A DNA stretch of 64,000 nt from Arthrobacter oryzae (lineage in GTDB: Bacteria; Actinomycetota; Actinomycetes; Actinomycetales; Micrococcaceae): NCBI RefSeq assembly GCF_030812315.1, contig NZ_JAUSSM010000001.1:248001-312000 (forward strand), in the 5' to 3' direction. The position numbers were made by a program, and so were the translations under genes. Positions 17,209 through 24,714 of the stretch are shown in pieces. The notes below the pieces were generated by a model that saw only the letters and a program-made list of their open reading frames with translations, was not told the DNA's origin and did not search any database. Position 1 is the first letter of the stretch; every line of letters starts with the position of its first letter.

Positions 17209-18183
17209 GTGACTAATTCTGACAACCTGCCGGCAACGGATTCTGTTCCTTCCACCCTCAGGGCCCCTGCCGTACCGGCCGCCACTCAGGCTGGTGCGCA
17301 GGCCGGCGCAGTGATCGGCCTGGACATCGGCGGCACCAAGACACGCGGTGTCCGCTTCGAGAACGGGCAGGCCGTGGCCGATGAAAGCGTCGGCAGTTCA
17401 AACGTGCAAAACGTCAGCCGCGAGGAGGCGGCCCTGCACCTGGCCGAGCTCTTTGCCCGGATCGGCGGAGGCGCGGTGGCTCAGGTCTACGCCGGAGCCG
17501 GCGGAATCGACACGGACGAGGACGCAGCTGCGCTCGCGGCGCTGATCGCTCCGCATGTGCCGGGGGCGAAGATCACGGTGGTCCACGACTCCCGGCTCTT
17601 GCTGGCGGCCGGCGGGACCAGCACCGGCGTAGCGGTTATCGCCGGCACCGGCTCCGCGGCCTGGGGCAGGAACGCGGAGGGCGAGGAAGCCCGTGCGGGC
17701 GGTTGGGGCTACCTGCTCGGGGACGAGGGCAGCGGCTATTGGCTGGGGCGCGAAGCTGTCCGCCACAGCCTCCGCCGGATGAACCAGGGTTTGGAGCCGG
17801 ACGAACTTACCGCGGCGCTGCTGCGGTCCTGCGGCATCGACGACCCCAACAAGCTCATTGCCCTTTTCCACTCGCCGGAGACCGGGCGCCGCTTCTGGGC
17901 GCAGCAGGCCCGGTTTGTGGTCGAGGCCGCGGACGCGGGTCACGAAACCAGCCAGGCGCTGGTTGAACAGGCAGGCCGGGACCTGGCGGGCCTGACAGCC
18001 CAGGCGTTGACGAAGCTGGGGATCAAGGGGCCGGTGATCCTCGGTGGCGGCCTTGGCATGAACGTGCCACGCCTGCAGGAATCCTTCACGCGCAGCCTTG
18101 CCGCCGAAGGCGTCACGGATGTGCGCGTGCTGGAGCAGGATCCCGTCTTCGGCGTCCTGCAGCTGGTGGCCGAACAGAGCTAG
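17209..18183 (+). CDS. BadF/BcrA-type sugar kinase (N-acetylglucosamine kinase-like)
   Basis: A 324-residue protein of the ASKHA fold. Phosphate-1 motif GLDIGGTKTRG is near residue 40, the adenosine/phosphate-2 region includes IAGTGSAAWG, and GGWGYLLGDEGSGYWLG is characteristic of the BadF/BadG family, whose actinobacterial members are usually GlcNAc or glucosamine kinases. A GGGLGMN loop lies near the C-terminus. About 25 N-terminal residues are Ala/Pro/Thr-rich and probably disordered. Sugar specificity cannot be read from sequence. It has no adjacent sugar transporter. The GTG start is supported by the TAGTCT box six bases upstream. Confidence 0.85.
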   Translation: MTNSDNLPATDSVPSTLRAPAVPAATQAGAQAGAVIGLDIGGTKTRGVRFENGQAVADESVGSSNVQNVSREEAALHLAELFARIGGGAVAQVYAGAGGIDTDEDAAALAALIAPHVPGAKITVVHDSRLLLAAGGTSTGVAVIAGTGSAAWGRNAEGEEARAGGWGYLLGDEGSGYWLGREAVRHSLRRMNQGLEPDELTAALLRSCGIDDPNKLIALFHSPETGRRFWAQQARFVVEAADAGHETSQALVEQAGRDLAGLTAQALTKLGIKGPVILGGGLGMNVPRLQESFTRSLAAEGVTDVRVLEQDPVFGVLQLVAEQS

Positions 18184-18230
18184 AGCCGTCCCGGACTCCG
18201 AATGAACGGGGCCGTTGGAGCGTGTGCCGG

Positions 18231-19262
18231 TCAGGAACGCGTGCGCGGGCGGAGCGGGACGCCGGGCAGTGCAGGAGCGGGAATGCGCCCGGCTTCGGCC
18301 CCGGCTTCCGGGCCATGACCCCGGACCAGGCCAAAGCGTGAGGCCTCGGCGTCCGGGTCCGGAAGTCCGGCCTGGGCTTCCCAGTCCTGGCGCGCCTGGG
18401 CCACCTCGTCATGGGTCCGGCCCACGAAATTCCACCACATCAGCAGCTCCTCCTGGAACGGTTCCCCGCCCAGCAGGATGAAGCGCGTGCCCGGAAGCGC
18501 ATCCAGTTCAAGCAGTTGGCGGCCCGTGCCGAGGTAGCCCAGCGGACCCGGCGGAACGTCCTGGCCGTCGATGGCAATTCCGCCGTCGAGCACCAGCACC
18601 GCATGCTCAAACTCCGGGTCGAGCGGCAGCGTGACCGGGCCGGTGCAGCTGATGTCCGCTCCCACAATCGGGGAGTACATGGTGGCCGGTGAGGCCTTTC
18701 CGGCGAAGCTTCCCACCATGACCGTTGCCGTGAATCCTGCTCCGGCGACCTCCGGCAGGTCCCGGTGCTGCTCGAATGCCGGAGCCCGGTGACGCTCACC
18801 GTCCGGCAGGGCGACCCACAGCTGAAGGCCCCGCTGCAGCGGAAGCTCCGGCCCGCCGTCGTGCTGATGGTGCGGCAGTACGGCGAACTCGGAGTGGGAG
18901 ACGCCGTGGCCGGCGGTCATGATGTTGAGCTCGCCCGGACGCACGACCACGTCGCTGCCGACGCTGTCGCGGTGCCTGATGTTGCCGGCGAGCGGCCAGG
19001 TCACTGTCTGCAGGCCGGTGTGCGGATGCGGCAGCACGGACATGGCAACCCGGTCCGGACCAAAGCTGTCCAGGAAGCACCAGGCGCCGACGGTGGGAAG
19101 GCCCCGTTGCGGAAGCGTCCGCAGGACGTTCATGGCCCGGACTCCTCCCAGCGGGACCTCCCGTGCCGGCCACAACTGCAGGCACGGCCCGTTTCCGGCA
19201 TATCCTCCGGGCTGTCCGGGCGGGCACAGTTCTTCCCTGGGGCTCACTTCAAGGTTCGTCAC
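18231..19262 (-). CDS. Pirin-family cupin protein
   Basis: A 343-residue bicupin. The N-terminal cupin carries HPHTGLQTVTW and, later, TAGHGVSHSE, giving the metal-binding His/Glu set of pirins; the C-terminal cupin has EHAVLVLDGGIAIDG. Some bacterial pirins show quercetin dioxygenase activity and others interact with regulators or metabolic enzymes, so the role is open. The C-terminal ~40 residues are Glu/Ala/Arg-rich and variable. The GTG start at 19262 stands six bases after a TAGAGT -10 box. Confidence 0.9.
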   Translation of the reverse strand: MTNLEVSPREELCPPGQPGGYAGNGPCLQLWPAREVPLGGVRAMNVLRTLPQRGLPTVGAWCFLDSFGPDRVAMSVLPHPHTGLQTVTWPLAGNIRHRDSVGSDVVVRPGELNIMTAGHGVSHSEFAVLPHHQHDGGPELPLQRGLQLWVALPDGERHRAPAFEQHRDLPEVAGAGFTATVMVGSFAGKASPATMYSPIVGADISCTGPVTLPLDPEFEHAVLVLDGGIAIDGQDVPPGPLGYLGTGRQLLELDALPGTRFILLGGEPFQEELLMWWNFVGRTHDEVAQARQDWEAQAGLPDPDAEASRFGLVRGHGPEAGAEAGRIPAPALPGVPLRPRTRS

Positions 19263-19274
19263 AGACCAACTCTA
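19263..19274 (-). promoter_or_regulatory. -10 box for the pirin gene (leaderless)
   Basis: TAGAGT (19274-19269, minus strand) lies six bases before the GTG start at 19262, with no Shine-Dalgarno sequence. Confidence 0.5.
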
Positions 19275-19430
19275 GGCCGAACGCCCGGCTACCGGCAGTA
19301 GCCCCCGCCCAAGACCCCTAGCCAAGCCGGGGCCCGGCGGTTTACCCTTGAAAAGCCGCCGGCGGGAGCGCCGGTGAAGCGGACGGCCCCACGCGAAAGT
19401 CGTGGCCGTGAACTCGGGGAGGTGGACACG

Positions 19431-19505
19431 ATGACTGCAATATTCCTGCGCGCCAGGCGCCTCAGCAAAGTCATTAGTCCTGCCCCGGACCAACGCATGT
19501 CCTGA
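19431..19505 (+). CDS. Possible 24-residue leader peptide
   Basis: ATG 19431 is preceded by GGGGAGG 8 bases upstream, a better ribosome-binding site than that of rsgA itself. It encodes 24 residues rich in Arg, Leu and Ala (starting MTAIFLRARRL) and ends at TGA 19503-19505. It has no homology I recognise and no run of one regulatory amino acid, though it has four Arg in 24. With two hairpins just upstream it could be a regulatory upstream ORF for rsgA. It may equally be an independent small protein or chance. Confidence 0.4.
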   Translation: MTAIFLRARRLSKVISPAPDQRMS

Positions 19506-19513
19506 CCCGCACC

Positions 19514-19555
19514 GGCCTGAATCACCGGGCCTGAATCATCGGGCCTGAATCACCG
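19514..19555 (+). repeat. Three tandem 14-bp repeats
   Basis: GGCCTGAATCACCG (19514-19527), GGCCTGAATCATCG (19528-19541) and GGCCTGAATCACCG (19542-19555) lie head to tail, with a single difference in the middle unit. They sit between the small ORF and the rsgA start. Confidence 0.9.
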
Positions 19556-19593
19556 CGCGCACATCGCACCGGCTGACTCAAGCAGCGGAGTCC

Positions 19594-20823
19594 ATGCAAC
19601 GGGGCCTCACCAGAGGTTCTCCATTGAATTCAACTTCAGGTCACGTGCTGACCTCAGATTTTCCAGCAACCAACAATTCAACTTCACCTCACGGGCAACC
19701 TGCGCTTGCCGGACCCGTGCAGTTCGGCTTCACCCCCTCAACGGCGGTTCTGTTTGAGGCCCACCCCGTCCCGGGCGGAGTGAGCCCGGGACGCGTGGTC
19801 CGGGTCGACCGGAACAGGGTCCTGGTCGCGGGGGCAGCAGAGCTCTGGCACTTGCCTTACCCCGCCCACGGCGAGGTTCCTGCCACCGGGGACTGGGTCT
19901 GGCTCGGGACCAATGCTGTGGGGGAACCCGCCGTCATCAGCGTGCTGCCGCGTCAATCGGCGCTGAGCCGCAAGCGGGCATTTGAAGCGTCCTCGGAAGC
20001 CCAGGTCCTGGGCGCCAACGTGGATGTGGTGGGCGTCGTGGTCCCCGTGGACCGGCCGCTCACCCACAACCGGCTCGAGCGGACGCTCGTGGCGGCGTGG
20101 GATTCGGGGGCCACTCCGCTGGTGATCATCACCAAAGCGGATCTGGCAGACATCGCGGACGACGTCGTCGGAAAGGTCATCCTGCAAGCCGCCGGCGTGG
20201 AGGTGGTCACCACGTCCGCGGAACACGGCGATGGCCTCGATGAACTGCTCAGTCATATGCCGGCCGGCGGGACGCTTGTCCTGCTGGGGCCTTCCGGCGC
20301 CGGCAAGTCCACGCTGATCAATGCCCTCGCGGGGCACCGCGTCCAGGAAGTCGGTCCGGTCCGCGCGGGGGACGGCAAAGGCAGGCATACCACCACGTCC
20401 CGTGAGCTCGTTCCGCTGCCCGGCGGAGCTGTGCTCATGGACACCCCCGGGGTGCGCGGGTTCGGGCTCTTCGACGCGGACGACGGGATGGGGGAGATGT
20501 TCGGCGACCTGGAGGAGCTGTTCGCCCAGTGCCGCTTCGCCGATTGTGCGCACGACCGGGAACCCGGCTGCGCTGTCCAGGGCGCGCTCGCCGACGGGAC
20601 CCTGGAGATGCGCCGTTGGGAGAGCTACCTCAAGCTCCAGCGCGAGCTTGCGGCCCTGAACCGCCGGCATGACGTGGCAGCCCGGCGGGCTTACCAACGG
20701 GAATGGCACCAGAAGGTGGTGGTGGCCGGAAAGAGCCAGCGGGCGGCCGAGCGTTACGGGCAGGAAGGGGCAGGCGACCGCGCCGGCGGGGACGGAAAGC
20801 GGGGTAAACGGAAGAACAGGTGA
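19594..20823 (+). CDS. rsgA: RsgA, small-ribosomal-subunit maturation GTPase
   Basis: A circularly permuted GTPase of up to 409 residues: an N-terminal OB fold (residues about 50-110), then the permuted G domain with TKAD (G4) before Walker A GPSGAGKST (232-240) and DTPG (G3), then a C-terminal zinc domain with CRFADCAHDREPGC. The order G4-G5-G1-G3 and the Cys/His cluster identify RsgA/YjeQ, which tests 30S subunits late in assembly. ATG 19594 has GGAG only 3 bases away. TTG 19624 has AGAGG 7 bases upstream and would remove 10 residues, so it is a real alternative. The C-terminus is Lys/Arg/Gly-rich. Confidence 0.93.
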   Translation: MQRGLTRGSPLNSTSGHVLTSDFPATNNSTSPHGQPALAGPVQFGFTPSTAVLFEAHPVPGGVSPGRVVRVDRNRVLVAGAAELWHLPYPAHGEVPATGDWVWLGTNAVGEPAVISVLPRQSALSRKRAFEASSEAQVLGANVDVVGVVVPVDRPLTHNRLERTLVAAWDSGATPLVIITKADLADIADDVVGKVILQAAGVEVVTTSAEHGDGLDELLSHMPAGGTLVLLGPSGAGKSTLINALAGHRVQEVGPVRAGDGKGRHTTTSRELVPLPGGAVLMDTPGVRGFGLFDADDGMGEMFGDLEELFAQCRFADCAHDREPGCAVQGALADGTLEMRRWESYLKLQRELAALNRRHDVAARRAYQREWHQKVVVAGKSQRAAERYGQEGAGDRAGGDGKRGKRKNR

Positions 20824-20845
20824 CGTGGCGCCAGGGAGGGGCGCA

Positions 20846-20883
20846 GCGGTGCCGGACTGCCCGGATGACGCGTCCGGCACCGC
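20846..20883 (+). terminator. Strong hairpin after rsgA
   Basis: A 12-bp perfect stem, GCGGTGCCGGAC (20846-20857) with GTCCGGCACCGC (20872-20883), begins 23 bases after the rsgA stop. No T-run follows, so it may be a terminator or a 3' stabiliser. Confidence 0.55.
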
Positions 20884-21059
20884 CACCCATCCAAAAGGCG
20901 CAGGTCACCGAATGCTTACGGTAACCGCGGCACCGCTGACTTTGGCTTGGCCGCTGGTTACGCTGTGTAATACCTGCTTTACAGCCGAAAATCAGCGAGC
21001 TTATGATCTTCTGGCTTGTCCGTCCGATGTTGCCGCCCAACAGTTAGGTAAGCCCGGAA

Positions 21060-22160
21060 ATGGCTGAAGCCATGATCAAATTCCAGAGCGTCACCAAGCA
21101 GTACCAGAGCGGGCAGCCGGCCGTTGACAACCTGACCATGTCCATCGATAGGGGCTCCATCACGGTTTTTGTTGGTCCGTCCGGGTGCGGGAAGACCACC
21201 TCCCTGCGGATGATCAACCGCATGGTGGAGCCCACTTCGGGCACCATCACCGTGGACGGGAAGGACGTCGCGTCCGTCCCCGCCGCGCAGCTGCGCCGGT
21301 CCATGGGCTATGTCATGCAGTCCTCGGGCCTGATGCCGCACCGTTCAGTGCTGGACAACATCGCCACGGTCCCGCGGCTGAACGGGGTCTCCAAGGCGGA
21401 GGCGCGCCGGCGCGCCCAGGAACTGCTCGACGTCGTCGGGCTCGCTTCGGTGCTCGGCAAGCGATACCCCTCCCAATTGTCCGGCGGCCAGCAGCAGCGC
21501 GTGGGCGTTGCGCGAGCCCTCGCCGCTGACCCGCCCGTGCTGCTGATGGACGAGCCCTTTAGCGCCGTGGATCCGGTGGTCCGCGACGAATTGCAGCAGG
21601 AACTCCTCAGGCTGCAAAGGGACCTCGCCAAGACCATCGTGTTCGTCACCCATGACATCGACGAAGCCACCGTGCTCGGGGACAAAGTCGCCGTCTTCGC
21701 CACCGGCGGAAAGCTGGCACAGTACGCCACGCCGGAGGAAATCCTGCGCGCCCCAGCCAACGACTTTGTGGCGTCCTTCGTGGGCAAGGACCGGGGATTC
21801 CGCCACCTGGCATTCAGCCCGTCCGACGCCGTCATTCTCCACGATGTGCCCACCGTTAGCCACAGCGACCTGGAGGCCGGTGCGGCCGGTGCTTCCGCTG
21901 ACGACTGGCTGCTCGTGGTGGACGCTGGCTCCCGCCCGCTGGGCTGGACAAGCCCCGGTGCGGGCTCGGCACTCATCCCCGGGGGATCGCTCTTCCGGAA
22001 AGGGGAGACCCTCCGCCGGGCCTTGGACGCGGCCCTCTCCTCACCTTCGGGGCTGGGTGTTGCAGTGGACGCCGACGGCCGGCTTGCCGGCGTCCTCAAG
22101 GCGGATGAGGTGCTGGCGGTCATTGAATCGGCCCGGCTGGTCCGGCAGGGCGCCCTCTGA
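21060..22160 (+). CDS. Quaternary-amine ABC importer, ATPase subunit
   Basis: A 366-residue ABC ATPase of the OpuCA/ProV type: Walker A GPSGCGKTT near residue 40, LSGGQQQR, LLMDEPFSAVD, and a C-terminal extension of about 130 residues with CBS-like strands (VDAGSRPLGW, VAVDADGRLAGVL) that in related systems senses ionic strength. It powers uptake of glycine betaine, choline or similar osmoprotectants. It is first of four overlapping genes (ATPase, permease, permease, binding protein). An ATG at 21072 is a possible alternative start. The stop overlaps the next start (TGATG). Confidence 0.9.
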   Translation: MAEAMIKFQSVTKQYQSGQPAVDNLTMSIDRGSITVFVGPSGCGKTTSLRMINRMVEPTSGTITVDGKDVASVPAAQLRRSMGYVMQSSGLMPHRSVLDNIATVPRLNGVSKAEARRRAQELLDVVGLASVLGKRYPSQLSGGQQQRVGVARALAADPPVLLMDEPFSAVDPVVRDELQQELLRLQRDLAKTIVFVTHDIDEATVLGDKVAVFATGGKLAQYATPEEILRAPANDFVASFVGKDRGFRHLAFSPSDAVILHDVPTVSHSDLEAGAAGASADDWLLVVDAGSRPLGWTSPGAGSALIPGGSLFRKGETLRRALDAALSSPSGLGVAVDADGRLAGVLKADEVLAVIESARLVRQGAL

Positions 22161-22870
22161 TGGAATGGTTCCTGGCCAACAGCGGGCGGGTGTTCGAGCT
22201 CGCCGGCCAGCATCTGGTGCTGGCCATCCTGCCCATGGTCTTTGGTTTGCTGCTCTCGATTCCGCTCGCCCAGTTCGCCCGGCGAAACAGGACCCTGCGC
22301 TCCGTGGTGGTCACGGCCACGTCCCTGCTCTACACGGTGCCGTCCCTCGCCCTGTTCATCATCCTGCCCTCCATCCTGGGGACCAGGGTCCTGGACCCGG
22401 TCAACGTGATTGTGGCACTCACGATTTACGCGGTGGCCCTCCTGGTGCGGGCCGCGCTCGACGCTTTCGACTCGGTGGATGAGGACCTTCGCCAGGCGGC
22501 CGTTGCCATGGGCTTCAAGCCCGGTGCGCGCTTCGTCCAGATCGATCTCCCGCTTTCCCTGCCAGTGCTGTTCGCCGGGCTGCGCGTGGTCTCGGTCAGC
22601 AACATCTCGCTCGTGAGCGTGGCCGCCCTGCTGGGCATCGGGAACCTGGGGATGCTCTTCACCTCCGGCCTCCAACGGGGCTTCATTACCGAGGTGGTGG
22701 TCGGAATCATTGCCATTTTGGTTCTGGCACTTGTGATGGACGCGGTGCTCGTGCTCCTCGAACGGATCCTGACGCCGTGGACCAGGGCCGCAGCAAGAAC
22801 GGACAAGGCCGGCCTTGCTTCGGCGGCGGAGCGGTTGTCCGATGTCCGGGCAGGCGGTGCGTCCGCATGA
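22160..22870 (+). CDS. Quaternary-amine ABC importer, permease 1
   Basis: A 236-residue membrane protein with 5-6 helices and the permease EAA-like loop (AAVAMGFKPGARFVQIDLPLSLPVL) that contacts the ATPase. It shares one base with the upstream stop and its own stop overlaps the next gene's ATG (ATGA), so all four genes are translationally coupled. The last 30 residues are Ala/Arg-rich and cytoplasmic. Having two different permeases is the OpuC/OpuB pattern rather than the single-permease ProW pattern. Confidence 0.9.
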   Translation: MEWFLANSGRVFELAGQHLVLAILPMVFGLLLSIPLAQFARRNRTLRSVVVTATSLLYTVPSLALFIILPSILGTRVLDPVNVIVALTIYAVALLVRAALDAFDSVDEDLRQAAVAMGFKPGARFVQIDLPLSLPVLFAGLRVVSVSNISLVSVAALLGIGNLGMLFTSGLQRGFITEVVVGIIAILVLALVMDAVLVLLERILTPWTRAAARTDKAGLASAAERLSDVRAGGASA

Positions 22871-23613
22871 GCAACGTCTTCACGGACACGTTCGCCTGGC
22901 TGGGGGACCCCCTGCACTGGGCCGGAAGCACGGGAATCCCTGTCAGGCTCGCGGAGCACCTCCAGTACACAGGCCTCGTGATGCTGATCGCCACGGCCAT
23001 TGCAGTCCCAATAGGCCTCTATGTCGGGCACACCGGGCGCGGCCGGGTGGCGGTTGTTGCGCTGGCCGGGGCGCTGCGGGCACTGCCAACGCTTGGCCTG
23101 CTGACTCTCTTCGTCCTCTTGGCCGGCATCGGACTGATGCCGCCGATTTGGGCCCTCGTGATTCTGACGGTGCCGCCGCTGCTCGCCGGCACCTATGCGG
23201 GGATCGCCAGCGTGGACCGGAACGTGGTGGACGCCGCCCGCGCCATGGGCATGACTGAATTACAGGTGCTGTTCCGGGCCGAAGTCCCCAATGCCCTGAC
23301 GGTAATGTTCGGCGGATTCAGGACCGGCGTGCTGCAGGTGATCGCCACCGTTTCAGTAGTTGCCTACATCAATCTGGGCGGCCTGGGCCGGTATCTTTTC
23401 GACGGCCTGGTGTTGTCCGATTTTCCGCAGATGCTGGGCGGTTCGCTCCTGATAGCCGGACTGGCCATTGCCGTCGACGTGATTCTCGCCGTTTTCCAGA
23501 GGCTGTTCCTTTCCAGGAGAGTCCCTGCCACGCCAGACCGGAGCCAGCAGGCGCCGGTTGATCTCACAGACCCCGTGTCCGCGGAGCCTGTTCTTCAAGG
23601 AGGTACGTCATGA
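22867..23613 (+). CDS. Quaternary-amine ABC importer, permease 2
   Basis: A 248-residue membrane permease, with the coupling loop DAARAMGMTELQVLFRAEVPNAL and about six helices. ATG 22867 overlaps the upstream TGA by 4 bp, fixing the start, and its own stop overlaps the binding-protein ATG. It pairs with permease 1 as a heterodimer. The short hydrophilic C-terminus is typical. Confidence 0.9.
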   Translation: MSNVFTDTFAWLGDPLHWAGSTGIPVRLAEHLQYTGLVMLIATAIAVPIGLYVGHTGRGRVAVVALAGALRALPTLGLLTLFVLLAGIGLMPPIWALVILTVPPLLAGTYAGIASVDRNVVDAARAMGMTELQVLFRAEVPNALTVMFGGFRTGVLQVIATVSVVAYINLGGLGRYLFDGLVLSDFPQMLGGSLLIAGLAIAVDVILAVFQRLFLSRRVPATPDRSQQAPVDLTDPVSAEPVLQGGTS

Positions 23614-24566
23614 AGGAAACCCACTCAAGAGTCCTGGGCCGCCGCGCGTTCGGCGGCCTGGCAGCCGGCGTCGGGCTTGCCCTGACGCTGTCCGCCTGCG
23701 GCGGAGGGTCGGATCCCCTGGGAAGCGCACCTGCCACGGGCGGCTCAGAATCAGGTTCCGCGCTGGTAATCGGTTCGGCGGACTTCCCCGAAAGCCAGAT
23801 CATCGCAGAGGTCTACGCGGGTGCCCTGAACGCGGCTGGCGTGACTGCAAGCACCAAGCCCAACATCGGCTCCCGCGAGGTCTACTTCAAGGCCGTCCAG
23901 GACGGTTCCGTTGATGTCATCCCCGATTACAGCGGCAACCTCCTGCTGCACGTGGACAAGGAAGCCACCGAGGTATCGGCGGACGACATCTACAAGGCCC
24001 TCCCGGCCAAGCTGCCCGAGGGACTGGCCGTGCTGGAGGCTTCCAAGGCTGAGGACAAGGACGCCATGGTAGTGACCAAAGCAACGGCGGAAAAGTACCA
24101 GCTCAAGTCGATCGAAGACCTCGCCAAGGTCTGCAGTGAGCTGGTGGTTGGCGCCCCGGCTACATTCGCCGAGCGCGCCTACGGACTGCCTGGCCTGAAG
24201 AAGAACTATGGCTGCGAGCCCAAGAAGCTGGAACCGTTCAGCGACGGCGGCGGCCCCATCACCGTCAAGGCTTTGCTCGAGGACCAGGTGCAGGTCGCGG
24301 ACATCTACACCACAACGCCCGCGATCGCCGACAATGACCTTGTGGTCCTGGAAGATCCCAAGAACAACTTCATCGCCCAGCAGGTCCTGCCGCTGTACAA
24401 CGAGGCCAAGATGACGGACAAGGCCAAGGAAGCGCTCAACTCCGTGTCCAAAATCCTCACCACGGAAGACCTCATCAACCTCAATCGCGCCGTCAGCGGC
24501 ACCCAGAAACAGAACTCGAAGGACGCAGCCGCGGCCTGGCTCAAGGACAAGGGCCTGGTTAAGTAG
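23610..24566 (+). CDS. Quaternary-amine ABC importer, substrate-binding lipoprotein
   Basis: A 318-residue protein with a lipobox LTLSAC (lipidated Cys30) after a twin-arginine-like RRAFGG start, so it may be Tat-exported. The mature part matches the OpuAC/ProX fold family: VIGSADFPESQIIAEVYAGAL at the start, IPDYSGNLL, and a long C-terminal lobe. It delivers glycine betaine, carnitine or choline to the two permeases. It is the last gene of the operon and is followed by an 18-bp terminator stem. Which amine is bound would depend on its aromatic-cage residues, which I cannot place confidently. Confidence 0.9.
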   Translation: MKETHSRVLGRRAFGGLAAGVGLALTLSACGGGSDPLGSAPATGGSESGSALVIGSADFPESQIIAEVYAGALNAAGVTASTKPNIGSREVYFKAVQDGSVDVIPDYSGNLLLHVDKEATEVSADDIYKALPAKLPEGLAVLEASKAEDKDAMVVTKATAEKYQLKSIEDLAKVCSELVVGAPATFAERAYGLPGLKKNYGCEPKKLEPFSDGGGPITVKALLEDQVQVADIYTTTPAIADNDLVVLEDPKNNFIAQQVLPLYNEAKMTDKAKEALNSVSKILTTEDLINLNRAVSGTQKQNSKDAAAAWLKDKGLVK

Positions 24567-24576
24567 GCGGAAGCCC

Positions 24577-24618
24577 GACGGCGCCTGCCGGACGTGACAG
24601 CGTCCGGCAGGCGCCGTC
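24577..24618 (+). terminator. Terminator of the quaternary-amine importer operon
   Basis: An 18-bp perfect stem, GACGGCGCCTGCCGGACG (24577-24594) with its exact complement (24601-24618), has a 6-nt loop and is followed by GTCGTTC. It lies 10 bases after the stop. Confidence 0.75.
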
Positions 24619-24702
24619 GTCGTTCCCGGCTGTCCTGCGGGCCCGTGCAATGCCGGCTTCCTGTGTGAGTCAAGTCTCAGCTGAAGTACATCCGCCATAT
24701 GG

Positions 24703-24714
24703 CATATTTGATGG
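24703..24714 (+). promoter_or_regulatory. -10 box for the alanine-type aminotransferase
   Basis: CATATT (24703-24708) stands six bases before ATG 24715, without a Shine-Dalgarno sequence, suggesting a leaderless transcript. The CCATATGG palindrome just upstream could be a regulator site. Confidence 0.35.

Larger units (their letters stand above)
19275..19593 (+). other. Intergenic region with two hairpins, a small ORF and tandem repeats
   Basis: This gap between pirin and rsgA holds two consecutive RNA hairpins. The first, CCGGCG-ggag-CGCCGG, is at 19359-19374. The second pairs ACGGC with GCCGT and CACG with CGTG around loop CGAAAGT, at 19383-19409. A Shine-Dalgarno sequence, a 24-codon ORF (19431-19505) and a 3 x 14 bp repeat (19514-19555) follow. 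This looks like a structured 5' leader of the rsgA transcript, but I cannot match it to a known riboswitch class. Confidence 0.5.

Noticed and set aside
19627..19686. AATTCAACTTCA occurring twice 48 bases apart
   Set aside because: It is most simply explained as a repeated NSTS motif in the disordered N-terminus of RsgA, 16 codons apart.
21308..22675. A 455-codon open frame on the - strand
   Set aside because: It is antisense to the quaternary-amine importer genes and lacks any domain.
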